Shown here one piece after another: positions 35,852 through 48,014 of a stretch of DNA of 64,000 nt. Origin of the DNA: Anas platyrhynchos (lineage: Eukaryota; Chordata; Aves; Anseriformes; Anatidae); the NCBI RefSeq assembly GCF_047663525.1, contig NC_092613.1, positions 326,001-390,000 of the forward strand. The letters run 5' to 3'. Positions within the stretch are counted from its first letter, which is position 1; every line of letters starts with the position of its first letter. The notes below the pieces were generated by a model. That model was not told the DNA's origin. It saw only the letters and a list, made by a program, of their open reading frames with translations, and searched no databases. A program made the translations under genes and the position numbers.

Positions 35852-36719
35852 TCTCAATTGTTTCAGGATCTATCTATGCTATATAAACCATGGAGCTTTC
35901 TAGGCAAACACTGGCAAATCGTGAGCCAGGTGCAACTCAATGCCGACGTTTCCGTCAGTGTGTTAGGGGTGGCAGCTTTTTCCAAGACTGACCTACGCCT
36001 GGCACCTAATCTGCGTTTCAGTAGATGTACAGAAGGGAACAAAGAGCTGTGTTGTTAGCACTGTATTTAAAAAGCTACCGTGAAGAAGATGCCTGTGTTG
36101 AGCGGACAACAGGAAGCTTTCATTGCATCTCCAGGCAAAGGAGAGGAAAAAAAAATATCATTGAGGCAAAAATGTGTTTCTTCTTATCCACTTCAAGACG
36201 ATGTTGAAAACCTGGTATCCTAAATGCATCTTTACCTCTGGAACCACAGTCAGCTCATTGCATTGCAACTGGAAAATTTCATACTTAAAAGGGAATGACA
36301 GGCAACGAGGAAGCAGGAGCGTTCCTGGCATCAAAACTTTTGCTCTTCAAAGTTTTGGGCAAACTTCTCCCCGTTATTAGTCTGGAGAGAAGAAGACCTT
36401 CACAGTTAAATATATATAAAGGTGTAAATCTCGGTTGGACATGAACAGCTGTCACAGCTAAGGGTTCCCAGAAGCCCCATTCTGTTTTTTCTGACTTGGG
36501 GAAAAGATCAACTTTTAGCGTCTGAGGTAAAAACATTGCTAAAAGCAGCGGTATTGAAGAGAAGTACGTAGTGGGAGTTAAAGCGAAGCGTAGACTAAGA
36601 TATCTGGACACGTACTGAAGGAAGAGCTCCTCTTTATTCAACTTGGAGGTGGAAAAAAAGGGGGTTGGGGGTGGGTTTTTTGTTTGTTCGCTGTTTGTTT
36701 GTTTTTTCTCCAAAGGTTT

Positions 36720-37720
36720 TGGGGGTGTCCCAGCCAGCCCCGGAGGGCATTCCTCCCTCAGCAGTGGGCACCTGAGGGGAACTCGGGGCTGGAGAAGAAG
36801 CCGAGGTCGGGGAGCCGGGCGCCCTCAGCGCCTTTATGCCCTGAGCCGAGGCGAGCCGAGCCGGGCCGGGCCGGCCGCCGCCTGCCGGGCGGAGTGGCTC
36901 CGCCCCGCTCCCTGCCGGGGGAGGCTGAGGCACTGCGGCCCGCCGCTGCCTGGCCCTGCCCGGCTCTCAGACCCTCCCGGGGACGGGGGGGGAAGCTGCG
37001 AGGCGCCAGGAGGATGCGAGTGGGTGCCGCGGGCTGCGAGGCGAGGGCCCGGGCGGCCGGCGGAGCTGGGACTCGGCGACGGCTCAGCGCCCGCCCCGCC
37101 GGCAGTGGGCGACTCCCGGAGACACAAAACGGCGGCGGCGGCGGAGGAGGCAGGTGGCGGGGCTGAGAGGAGAGGGGGGAGAGGCGGCTGCGGGAGGCGA
37201 CCCCAGGCGGCCATGGGAGACCCCCGGGGAGAAGGCGAGGCGCGCCCCCGGCCGGCCCTGAGGAGAGGGGCGGCTGCGAGCACCCCTTCCCCGGCTCTGT
37301 GAGGGGGGAACGGGGCGCGGTTGGGCTGTGACAGAGCCGGGGGTATGGGGGGCACACGGGCAGGGCGAGCAACTTCGCTTTCCGTGCCTTGAAACGGGAC
37401 GGAGCCAGCCGAGAGCGGGCTCCCCCCCCCTCTATATATACACACATGCGCTCGGTGTGGCGGTGGGAGGGGAGCGGGGCCATGTCCCCAGCCCTGCCGG
37501 GGGGTTTTGCGGTGCCGGGGGCTTTTGCGGTACCAGGGGCCGCCCTGACGCCCGGCTGACCCCCAGGTGCTGCGCGGCGCTGGAGATCGGCAGCCGGCGG
37601 GGCGAGGCACCTAATGGAGGCGGCGGCGGGGCGCTGAGGGAGCGGAGAGGCTGCGGCTGTCAGCGCTGCCCGGTAGGTGCTGGGGCTCCCTGTCAGGCTT
37701 GACGGAGGAGTTTGGCTTCG
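36720..37720 (+). promoter_or_regulatory. CpG island, likely promoter and non-coding first exon
   Basis: About 1 kb of very GC-rich, CpG-dense sequence with (gccgg)-type repeats, sharply bounded by AT-richer DNA. A consensus-like donor (GTAGGT at about 37673, after ctgcccg) could end a non-coding first exon. The next plus-strand coding exon with a start codon is the USP42-like exon at 48015, whose acceptor directly precedes its ATG, so I infer this island is its promoter. A bidirectional or unrelated promoter is possible. An ATG at 37213 gives only a 30-residue frame. Confidence 0.6.
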
Positions 37721-40700
37721 TTGAAGGGTGAGTCAAGGCTGAGGTGGCGGTCCCAGCCGGGACAGGCGCCCCAGAGAGCGCCTTGGGGCTGTCAAAGTGC
37801 ACGGCGATCCGTGCAAAGGGGGCTTTGTTGTGGAAGGCCTGAGGTGAACACGAGCAGCCCGCTGGAGGGGGAAAGGAGAGGGGAGTTTGGAAAGCTGCGC
37901 TGCTGGTGTTAAGCAGCAGCCTGTGCTGTGTTGGTGTTTGCTCAGAGGGGTTTCACGCACGAGGAGCTGGTGGGTGCTCTGAGGAACCTGGTCCAGCTGT
38001 GGAGAACAACCTGTATGAGGCAAACCCCAGGACCTAAATGCCATAGGCTGTAAGTCCAAACCTCCCCGAACAAGCAGACATTATGTAGAAAACCCATTTG
38101 TTACCATCTTGAAACATTGCCAGCAAGGCAGCCTCTTCCAGTTACGCTGTTAATTGGGTTCTCCGGAGCTCGTTAGAAGGAGGTGCCATTTTTTCTAAAC
38201 GAGGTGACTGCTAACTTCAGGCTGGCAGTCTTACTAGCTTTCCTCAGCCAAAAAGCCCTTTGCATTTCCGTAAAGCACCTGTGCACTGTGCTTGTTTAAC
38301 AAAGACAAGTTTGAGACATAACACTTGGAGGTAGGGCACGCATTCTCTTTGTGAGGCTTTCCTACTCCTTGAATGCTTCTTGTGGCTCTCCTGGGCTCTC
38401 TCTTCTCTTGCCAAGCCCTCGATGACCTGTGCCTGCTTCAGCTGCATCCAGCGCTCCGTTTGCTAGCCGTAATTGTCGTCATTTATCTCTGCTGGTTATT
38501 ACTGGGAAAACCGATGTTTATCGCTGCGTGTCCATGCGTCCCTGGAGCCTGTTAGAGCTGGCTTTTGAACGGTTCTGCCTTTTGTAAATTTCTCTACGCT
38601 GAAGAATTTCTGTCAAGTGATGGACTTTGTGCTGTTGTTAGGATTCCTTTTGTTCCTAATGTACCAAAAAGGCTGTTTCTTTGGGTCTTTTGCTTCCCTT
38701 AGCAGTTTGTGGTGTTTCACTTAGGCTTATTACTATCCTTGCACTGTTTTTCCCCCAGTCACTTACAAAGCCTGAGGGACAGGATTAATTTTTTTTTAAT
38801 CTAGTTACCATTAATATAAATGATCTTTTTGTTTGGATGTGACTTCTGAATTCATAACAGTCTTACTTCAAAGATCTACGACTGGTTTTGAAGTCTGATG
38901 CTTTCTTCAAGTTTGAGTTGAGAATTTCTTCCATCTTTATGGAACTAACTTCTAAAGCAGCAAGTCAGTGTAAACTGTTTTTCTAGTTCTGTTTGCACAT
39001 AATAAATATAACGGAGGCATACTCTCTTGTGGCTGAGCTCTGGCCAATCTCTATTTCTATGGTCAGTTTCGCTTTGTCTCAAGGCTGAAGTCTAGCTGAG
39101 AATTCCCCTGTGCCAGATGCAGTATTTTTGTATATTATGAAGTTAGCCTCTCTAATTTTGAGAAATGCTGAGCCTGTTGCAAAATTGACAGAACGAGCTC
39201 TTTGGGGTCTGTTTAATAGAAGTCCTACGTGATAAGTTTTGGGGTGATGAGGGGAGGGGACATTCTGACCACATTTGGCGGAGTGCAGGAGGGCCTGGAC
39301 GCGCTGTTCCCTTCTGTGAACTCACGGTCGGTATTCCCTCTCCGTCCTGTGCCAGAGACGTGAGGTCACTGATCCATAAATGCCCGAGATGGTTTGCCTC
39401 GGAGTTGCCGGTGACTTGTAAACAAGTGATGCAATTTTCAGGATAGCACGGTTTCCCCTCCTCCCTTTGTTTCCTCGCTGTTTCCCAGTCAGGTACCAGT
39501 ATCAGTGTTCAAGTCCGGCTGTCGGTTGTATCGCCTTTGCCGAGTGTGTGCTCACAGGAATCCAGTTTTGTGGTGTTATTAATTAACTTTCTGACACTGT
39601 CACATCAGGCACTAAAGGTGCTTCCTCCTGCAGTCTACACAAGGGATGTGATGACTCAAGTTTTCAACATCTTTATTGTCATTGGTAGTATTAATTCTGA
39701 TGTTCATCTTTTATTGCAGTCCATCATGTTAGTTTGGTTTGGTTTCGGGTTGGTTTGTGGTTTTGTTGTTGGTTTTTGGGGTAGCTCAGGGCCTCCTGAA
39801 ATACTCCAACCACTCTGCTGCATAAATAGTTGTTTCTTTTTCTGTGGAGATGGGAGCCACCAAAAATGCCTCCTTTCCTTATCCTGTAGCAGCCAGATGG
39901 CATTTCGCAAGGCTGCGCCGTGCCTCCCTTTGGCTGATGGTTCATTTCCAGTTCTCTTGCCTTTCTGAGAGCTGGAAGGAACCACACCAGGACCACTCAC
40001 CTCTTTTTGTGTACCCTTCAGAGTGCAGTGAGCTGCAAGGTGTTGCATAAAGCAGCATCTCTGCTTCCAGGGGATCCTTTCTACCCAGCTCTGGAAGTCA
40101 GCCCAAAGGGAGCACAGGGCTGCTGACGTGGAAGAACGTGAAGGGAAAAACAGGCAAGAACTCTGACCACGTTGCTACTAGCTCTTAGAAGACCTTGGAG
40201 ATAGATCATGGAGAGCTTAATGATGCAAACATGCTTTGAGAGTTTGACTTCTGCTTGCACCTAACAGGTCCACAAGAGCTCACTTCCAAAAAAACCAACA
40301 GGCTTCCAGTTGTGTTTGGAGCCGTTCCAGAAAGCCACTTGGTGTTGCAGGTTCTCGTTGGGTGTCTTGGCCTTCTTGACCCACAGCTTGAAGCCGCTGC
40401 TGGAGCCAGCCTTGGAGCCAGCAGGGAGCTCCTGAACTTTGTCATGGTTATGGCAAAGGCTGCAGGTGTTCAGCGCCCTGAATCTGGAGAGCATCTCTCA
40501 AGCCACATATAGTTTGTGAGACCAGAAAGAGCTGCCGGCTTATGATGAGTGCTGTGACTTAGGCGCACGGTTTGTAGAGGTTTTAAGGCGTAGTGCATGA
40601 GTGCCAGGCTCCTGTTTGGTCACTGGGACAAAACGAGATCTGGGAATGTTGGATGTCCTAAAAAGAGTACAGGGGAGACAACCGGGGAGGAGATGTGGCT

Positions 40701-43700
40701 CTTCTTGGCCTTGTTTAGCCCCCAGCCCCTCTACACCCCACAAACCTTAGTTACAGCTGTGGGCTTCTGCAGAACGTCACAATGCCTAGTAAATCTTTGG
40801 GATATACTTAAAAGCAGGAAAATACTGTGTTGGTTTCTTCTTTTTTTGTATACATAGGGCAGCTGCCAGCAGCAGCACCTGCTGGAGTCGAGGGTGCTGA
40901 GCAAGGCAGGGTCGTGTCCCGAGCAGCAGTCACAAGGGGAGCTGAGCGGAGCCCGCCTGAAAACTCGGGGGGTTTCTGCTTCTTAGCAAGCTGAAACACA
41001 GCTCCCCGTCCCCAGTACTCCTTGCTGTGAGGATGAGGACTGAGGAAGGCTCACCCTGCCTGCAGCTTCTTCAGTTCTTCGTGCGGGGAACTCGTGGAGG
41101 AGCCAGTGCCTCTGGAAAGAAAGCACCTGTTGGTACTGTGGGCATCTGAGCGTGATGCTAACCCACGCAACGCTGCCCCTTGCATCTGACAAATGTTTTA
41201 CAACTTTGACTTCTTTGCAGGTTTTACTTAAATTTGGTGGAGGAGGCTGTGGCTGAGCAGAGAACTAATTTGTTATTTCACTAACTGGAATAATTTACAA
41301 TGGAAAGAAGCTTTTTTTAGTTAAAAGTTGTGTTTCTGATTACAGCTTCCGGTATTTTACCTCGCAGTCCACAAACACTCTTCTTAAACTTGATTCCTGA
41401 CAAGTCGCTTTTCTCAGTTCTCGCGTTCTTGGACTCCACCAGGGGAAAAGGAAGGCCCTGCTAATATTGCTTGGCTGTTTCCTTCCGGAGGAAGGAGGGG
41501 AGAGTTGAGAAAAAGAGGAATGAAGTAAAATGAATTTACTCTTTGCACACGTGCTGAAAGAATAGGCAGGTGTTCTTGGGAATATCTCATTTAAATCTCT
41601 GTGTATGTGTTTCGAGAGGATGCGTCCTCACTTAGAGGAGCCAACATCCCATTGCTGGACCTAATCCTGATGGGGCTGGCATCTGAGGGTTACGCGGGCT
41701 GCTCCCGGCAGAGCTCTTCCCACGCGGGGAGGCCGAGGGAGCCGGTCGAGCACTGCTCCGCTGCCTGGAAAGATTCAGTCATTTCCACCCAAAGCGAGGA
41801 AATAAAAAGCTCGGTCAGCCATTTCATCTGGAGATACCCCGCCCTCCTCCAACAAATACGAAAAAGGGAAAATGTAGGCTAGGGCCCTCACATATCCCAG
41901 CAGTTTGCACCCATTCGGGCGATGCGATTGGGGTCGGGGCAGGCAAAATAGAAGTTACCTTTATTTTTTTTTTTAATTTCGGCAGAGGAAGTTATAAGGT
42001 TGATGTTGCCCCTTTGATATTTGATTTAACCCGCTGACTGCCTGGGAAGGAAGGCGTCTGTTTAGTTTACCTTTGTCCTAGATTCAGTTTTAATATCTCA
42101 TGTTTAATTGGAGGGGGAGGGGGGGGAGGAATCTTTATTCTTAATGATTCATGCCGCCTCAAAGCACAGTGGTTTCTACTTGTGTGCTGCCTTTCCCACT
42201 GGGGGAGGCAAACAAAAGAACAATAATTTCAGACTCCTCCTTCAGTTTCCAAGAGAACCTTAGCTGCTCAGGGATAGCTCTGAATTTTAAAAGCATTTTT
42301 TTCTTCCAAATTATGTATTGATTGCACATAAAATAGCAGCACCGTAATATGCAATTTCAAACAAATGCACGGGGGTGCTTGGTTGCTTTTAATGCTCCTC
42401 CTTTATTTTTATTTTATTTTTTTTCCTCCAGCAGAAAACAAAAAGTGGATTCTGTTCCCATAAGCCGCTCTTGTAAAATCTGCACAAACATTTATTAGTC
42501 TAGACACAAAATATTCTCAGCCGGCCTCAGCCTGACGATGGCAAAAAGAAATAAAAATAATAATAATAATAAAAAAAAAAAAAGAAAAGGCAAGCTAATA
42601 TTGTACTTGGCTGTGAAAAGGGAAGGGGGGGATCATGCCCCAGGCTAGTGAAGCTGTAACATTTTGCTGGGGCTGCCTGCAACAACAGATGCATCTCGTT
42701 CCCCTGGGCTTCCAGTCCTGCCTATTCTCTTCTGCTGAACTTGGCCGCTCGCAAACATTCCCTGTGAGTACCACACCCCGGGCTTCTCCTGGACGCTTTT
42801 GATTTGATTGAATGATGGCACCAGGCATGCTCCTCTTCACCAGGCCTGCTCTTCTGCCCCAGAAATCATGTAGCGAATTCATTGATTGGAAAACGTGCAA
42901 AATAGGTGGGATCTGGGGTGACTGGTAGAAATCAAAAGGGTTTGAAATAGGCGATGTGACCGCAGCTTAAACCTGCAGGAAGGGAGCATCGACCCGAATG
43001 GTTTATCTGAATCTTCAGCTGCAACTTCTGTAAATACCAGCTCCTTCTCCTCATTTGCTACCATGGCAGTTTGCAGACTTTTGCTGAGTTAAAAGGACAA
43101 ATCATAGTTGTGCGCGTTTGTTTGATCAGGCCTTTACCTCAGCGCTCACGTTCTCAGACTGCTGGGGTTTTATATTTTTGTCATTTTCTTAGAAAATGGC
43201 GAATGATGCATATCCCGGCTTCCAGATGATTAGTTCCTTTTGCTCCCAATTTGTGTCAGGCTGCGTTTGGTTGGAAATGAAAATGTAATTGCAAATTCCC
43301 CTCAACAGCACAACATGTCTGTGGTATTAATTAAAGCACTGTAAATACGTAGAATATCTGAGAATGCATTCCTTCAAGCATGGCCGTGTTTTTTTAAACC
43401 TACAGAGGAGGCAAAATACGGTATTTAGGCTTAGTAGATGAAATGTATTGCTTCTGTGGTGGCAGATCCGTGTCTTGAGATTTTAAACCTGGTGTATCTC
43501 ATGCTCGAGCCTTCAAAGGAGATGTTACATAGACAATAAAACGTCCTGCTTTTCGGGGAGGGCTCTCCTTAGGTCACTCAGAAAACTCCTTCAGTCTTCA
43601 CTCACTGCAGCATTCACAAAGTGAATGCCTTCCTGTAAGGTTAGTCACCGATGGCCACTCATTCCATGCTTTCACTAAGAAAAACCTTCGCAGCTTTGAA

Positions 43701-44081
43701 TCTGAATTTCCTGCCCCGCGTTTAGGTGAGCCCGGAGCGGCGTCAGGCATTGCTGGGCTCCTCGTCCGGCGGCGATGGTGAAGTGAAAGATGCCAAAAGT
43801 GAAGTTTGACAGTGAGCTCGGGGGCTTGTGCTGGCCCGGTGGCTCTCTAAGCCCCCGTGTCTGAGCAGCGGGAGCATCCGAGCAGCACAGGACGGAGCTC
43901 AGCAAGAGGCTGGGGTCAGGGCACTGCTGCAAATAGCAATGCTTTGCTGGCTGCAGAAGTTAACCAGGTACACAGCGCTGTTTTACTACATGGTGGAGAC
44001 CTACGGAGAGTGTTTCTGCCCTCCTTTTTAGCTGAAACATCCCCAGATTCTAAGGGGAAAAGGAATAGAAGGGACTTGCGG
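37721..44081. other. Probable large first intron of the USP42-like gene; no exon seen
   Basis: Mixed-composition unique sequence with a few A- or T-runs (for example 42555-42590). No recognisable exon, RNA gene or transposable element was identified. Confidence 0.35.
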
Positions 44082-45213
44082 AGTAATGTTCTAGTGAAAC
44101 CCAGCCTTCCTAAAGAAGCCTGCCTGAATAATTCCTGTGAATAACAGACTGTTCAGCTATTTCCTAACATAGAAACGGTGCTGACTGCTTCTTCAGAGTA
44201 ACATAAGTTAGTGATGCTACTGAAATAGTTGTGGTTCAGACGTAGATCTGATTTCTCCTAAGCACGCTGAATTCACAGCTGTTGATCCTCCAGCGGAGGC
44301 TTTGCAATTGAACACCTGTGGATAGGTAAGTTTCCCGCTGTTGTTCTCCTTTCCTCTTGTTTTTTTTTTTTTTTTTTTTTTTTTTTTCTTAGTAGCATAG
44401 GCTTAAGACTCTGAAGAAACGGGCTGCTTTTTTTCATTTCCAACACTGGCTGTTCCTTTTGAGCCCCGCCTTCTATTTTTGCAGTCACAAGATATGTGAA
44501 TGTAAATTCTTGGGAGAGAGGTAGAAAACTCTGTTTCAACTGGTGTCTTTTTCGGCTATGTGGGGAGACCAAATAGGGTGGTTTTGAATCTTCTGGCTCT
44601 TATTCAGAGCAGCAGCATGTGGAGGGAGACAGATGCGTGTGCTTTTTTAGTGCAATGGCTTCAGAAGCAAGAGGGGAAAAACACTTTCTCTGGGAGCTGG
44701 AGAAGGTGTCCTAATCGCAGGAGAGGTTTCTAAATGGCATATCTCTGCGAGTGTTCCTGTAGTCTGGAGGTTTTTGTTTGTTTGTTTGCCTTTGGAAGGT
44801 TTTACTGTTAATCTTCACGTCCTTCAGCAGAAGTGAGAAATGTGATTTTATTTTGTGCAGTGTCGCGGACCCTCCGAAATCTACTGGGAAGGATGAATAC
44901 CTCGCACAGTACCAATGTGATGACGGTGGAGACAAGGAGAAACCAAGAAGATCAAAAGAACGTGACCTTATTTCAAAAGAAAACGTTTTGTATGGCAAAG
45001 AGTCTTCTGAGCCTGGTGAGAAATTGCGGCAAACTTCCTCTCTCAAGTGTGACACTGAATGTAGCTCTAAAAAGCTTTCCTCCTCAGCTATTGCAGAGAG
45101 ATGCCAAGGTAGAAAGGACAAGACTAAAAACACTGAGAAAGAGCATTACCAAAGCAAGAGGGAACATGCTCCTAGTGAAGAGAAGGAGAGTCAAAAAGCA
45201 GGTCCTTCCAGCA
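44082..45213 (+). pseudogene. USP42-like: Partial USP42-like duplicate (one C-terminal exon plus intron) inside intron 1
   Basis: Homologous to 58460-59539 and, from the region of 55848, to the main gene. The exon begins at 44861 after ttttgtgcag and encodes VADPPKSTGKDEYLAQYQ, then KPRRSKERDLISKENV. Homology stops at 45213, where the sequence switches to an unrelated GC-rich segment but the frame remains open to 45491. It contains a long T-run at about 44360-44387. Confidence 0.85.
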
Positions 45214-45490
45214 GCCAGGTTCAAAAGGCGTCACGCTGGAGCTCCGAGTTCGGCAGCATTCCGAGGCCGTTGTGGCGGTTGTGGAGACGGCCCTGGCTGA
45301 GGTGGCTGCTGCTGTTGCTGCTGTCCCCTCTGTCCTCGCTGTTGCCGCTGTTGCCGCTGTTCCCGGACCTTGGAGACCTCCGGCGGCTCCCTGTGACAGG
45401 CCCTGTGGCCCCGGGGAGCTGCCCGCCGCCTCGTCGGCCAGCCCGGCAGCAATCCTGCCAGCACAGAATAGCTCACTGCGTTTCAGGGTA
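45214..45490 (+). other. Unrelated GC-rich segment joined in frame to the USP42-like exon copy
   Basis: CTG/GCTGTTGC-rich sequence not found in the other USP42 exon copies. It extends the exon frame by about 90 residues with a leucine-rich run (WLLLLLLSPLSSLLPLLPLF) that could be hydrophobic. It ends in a TGA next to a GTAAAG donor-like site (tttcaggGTAAAG). Origin unknown. Confidence 0.5.
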
Positions 45491-48014
45491 AAGTGACGAT
45501 TAATTTCTATTTCCTGGCCTGGGTGCTGCTTCCTTCTTTAAGGAAGCTTCAAGGTTAAAGGTTAAGCTCAGTTATGTCAGGGCCCAAGTCCGTTTCGTGA
45601 AGGGGCTCTTGTACGAAAGCTTAAGCTGGGATTGACTCTCTGCTAAGCGGAGGCCAAACGTGTACCTACTGAGAAGCAGGTCCTAAGTGATAACATTTTC
45701 TAAAGAGACTGCTAAACACATCTGAACAGTGCTGCTGCAGAACTCTGAATGGGGGGATAGCAACTGTCTTAACTGATCTGGAATCTTGAGTTTACTTTTC
45801 AGTGGACAAGAGGTGTGTCTCTCAAGGCAAACAAAGAGAGGAGTAACACCCGATACTCATGTCAACATAAATTTATGCTCAGAGCGTAGGTGTAGGAACA
45901 GCATCGGTATGTATATGGAACATCGGGAGAGGAAGCTCTGTCGGTATTTACAGTTTTTCTACTACCTTGTCAGAGAGACGTTATCTCCACATTAGAAATG
46001 GATGTATTTTGAAACGGTGGTGGTGGATCGGATTTCTTCTTTCTAGTGTTAATATTTGCTCTTGAATCGTACTTAATACCTGGTAACGCCTCAATCAGTT
46101 GTCAAAAATAAACTTAAAAATGTGTAAGGCTTATCTCGTTGGTCAGTATAAAGATCAAGGCTTTTTTCCTTTTTCCTTTTTCCTTTACCTTTTCCTTTCT
46201 TCCCCAGTGTTGTTTTTCTTTTCTCCTTCTCACTACAGTCTTAATTTTGTTTCTTGTCCCTTAAGTGTGTTTTCAGTGTGTTGCTGAAACATTTTCTCTT
46301 TCAATCCGAAAAAAGGAGCTGTCACTGGTGAAGATCGGAGCTTATCTGAAAATCCCTGAGCCCAGGAGCTGTCACCTTAGTCTTCCAGTCGGACAAGGAC
46401 GACTTCATTTCTCGTGTAAATGCATTTTTCAGGTTTGCGTATTGTTTTTTCAGGAACGGAAAGTGTGTATAGAATGGATTTAAAATCAATCTTAAATGTA
46501 AAATGTCAAGGGAAAAAAGTTCTAGTTACAACCTCTGCACATAATTTGCCAGCTGTGGGACTAGGAGTTTTCTTATTTACTGTGTTTTGTTTAACGTGTC
46601 TGAAGTTTAATGGATAGCAATCAAGGCGTGCTAGAAATCTGAAAGCACTTTATGCTTTGTTCTCTCAGTCATTTTGGTATAACAAACTAGCTTATGTTTT
46701 AAACGCTCCATTAGGTTAGTGGTTTCCCTATAGGTAACAAGTCCCTGTGTGCTACAGTAAGACAGTAACAAAACATGAAGTATAGAAGTTCATCCTGTCA
46801 TGGATGCTTCTGCCTACGGACACACAATTATGCTTATTTAAAGCGGTATCACCTTGAAACCTAATCAGCATTTTAAAAAGGACTTTGTAGCAGTTATTGG
46901 CTTTTGTCCTGGAGGGCTGAGGTTTGTTTTGTTTTGTTTTACATTCAGCATTTCCGTTTCTAGCTTACATTGCCCTGTTGTTTTGCATGAGGAAAACGTG
47001 CAACTTTACAAAGCAGAACGGAAAGAGCTGCTTTTTAGTCTAACGTTTCAGTTTTTTGTAGGAGTTTTAAATGTGGTAGGAGTAAAACACCAGAAGTACT
47101 GCTGCCAAAGTTATATTCAAACTCGTATTTCGTGGAGAAGCAGAAGAAGCCCAGGGAGAAATAAATTTGCAAACGTGCTCTTCATGCTCTCCTTTCCCAA
47201 GATTTCTCTGAGATATAGCCCATCCTCTGTGGGTTTTGAGGTATATGGTTCCCAGGAGTGAGAAGGAGGGCCAAACATCTCTCTTCTTGGATCTCAACAT
47301 GCCAGGGCTTTAGTGTACTGCCACTTACGGCTCCGCTTTTTCACCTGGAAAAAGCGACCACATGATGTAGACTGAGGAGCCCTCACAAATTAACTTGCTA
47401 TCACAAAGTGACGCCCAGAAAAGGTGTATTTAAAAGCTAGGCTCATTATAGAATAACAATAAACCCCTCATGATTGGTGCAGTAGACAGTGAGGTAGAGG
47501 GCGATCCCTGGAAAGACAGAAGAAAAGGAGCAGTGAGTTCTGGGTACCTTTGTGCACACGAAACAGAAAAACGCAGGCAGTGAAGTAATAGTGTTCCATT
47601 ACTAACGCCAGCAATAGATAATTGCAACAATTATCTATTAGATCATAGGTAATAATTAACAGATAATTGTGCAACTCTGGAAATCAATAAATAACTGATT
47701 CCCCTCAGAGAATGTCTTCTACATTTTTATATTAAAAAGACTCCAGAGTTGTAATGGATTAAAATCCTACGGAAGTGAAAGAAATAGCATCAGCCACTAG
47801 TTCTGCAGAAGCTAAAAGTAATACCGATAGAGTTTAGATGGAAATTTTCACTTTGTGTGTTTAGTTTGGGGATTCTTTTTAAATCATTCATACCAGCGAT
47901 TTAGTTCTTAAGGCTGTTTCTTTGAGATTAAGTGACAGGACTTCTGCTATTCTTTTCTTCTTGGAATGCTTCTTGATATTCTTACGTCAACCAGAACTTC
48001 TGTCTCTGTCGCAG
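45491..48014. other. Intron-like spacer before the first USP42-like coding exon
   Basis: AT-rich unique sequence with no recognised exon or mobile element. It ends in the acceptor tctctgtcgcag directly before the ATG at 48015. Confidence 0.4.

Noticed and set aside
36643-37610. Large open frames in the CpG island
   Set aside because: GC-rich islands lack stop codons by composition. No domain and no convincing start-to-splice model was found.
44711-45133. Minus-strand open frame of about 140 residues, repeated at 55963-56385 and 58972-59505
   Set aside because: It is antisense to the USP42-like exon and is shared only because the exon itself is duplicated. There is no family resemblance or start context.
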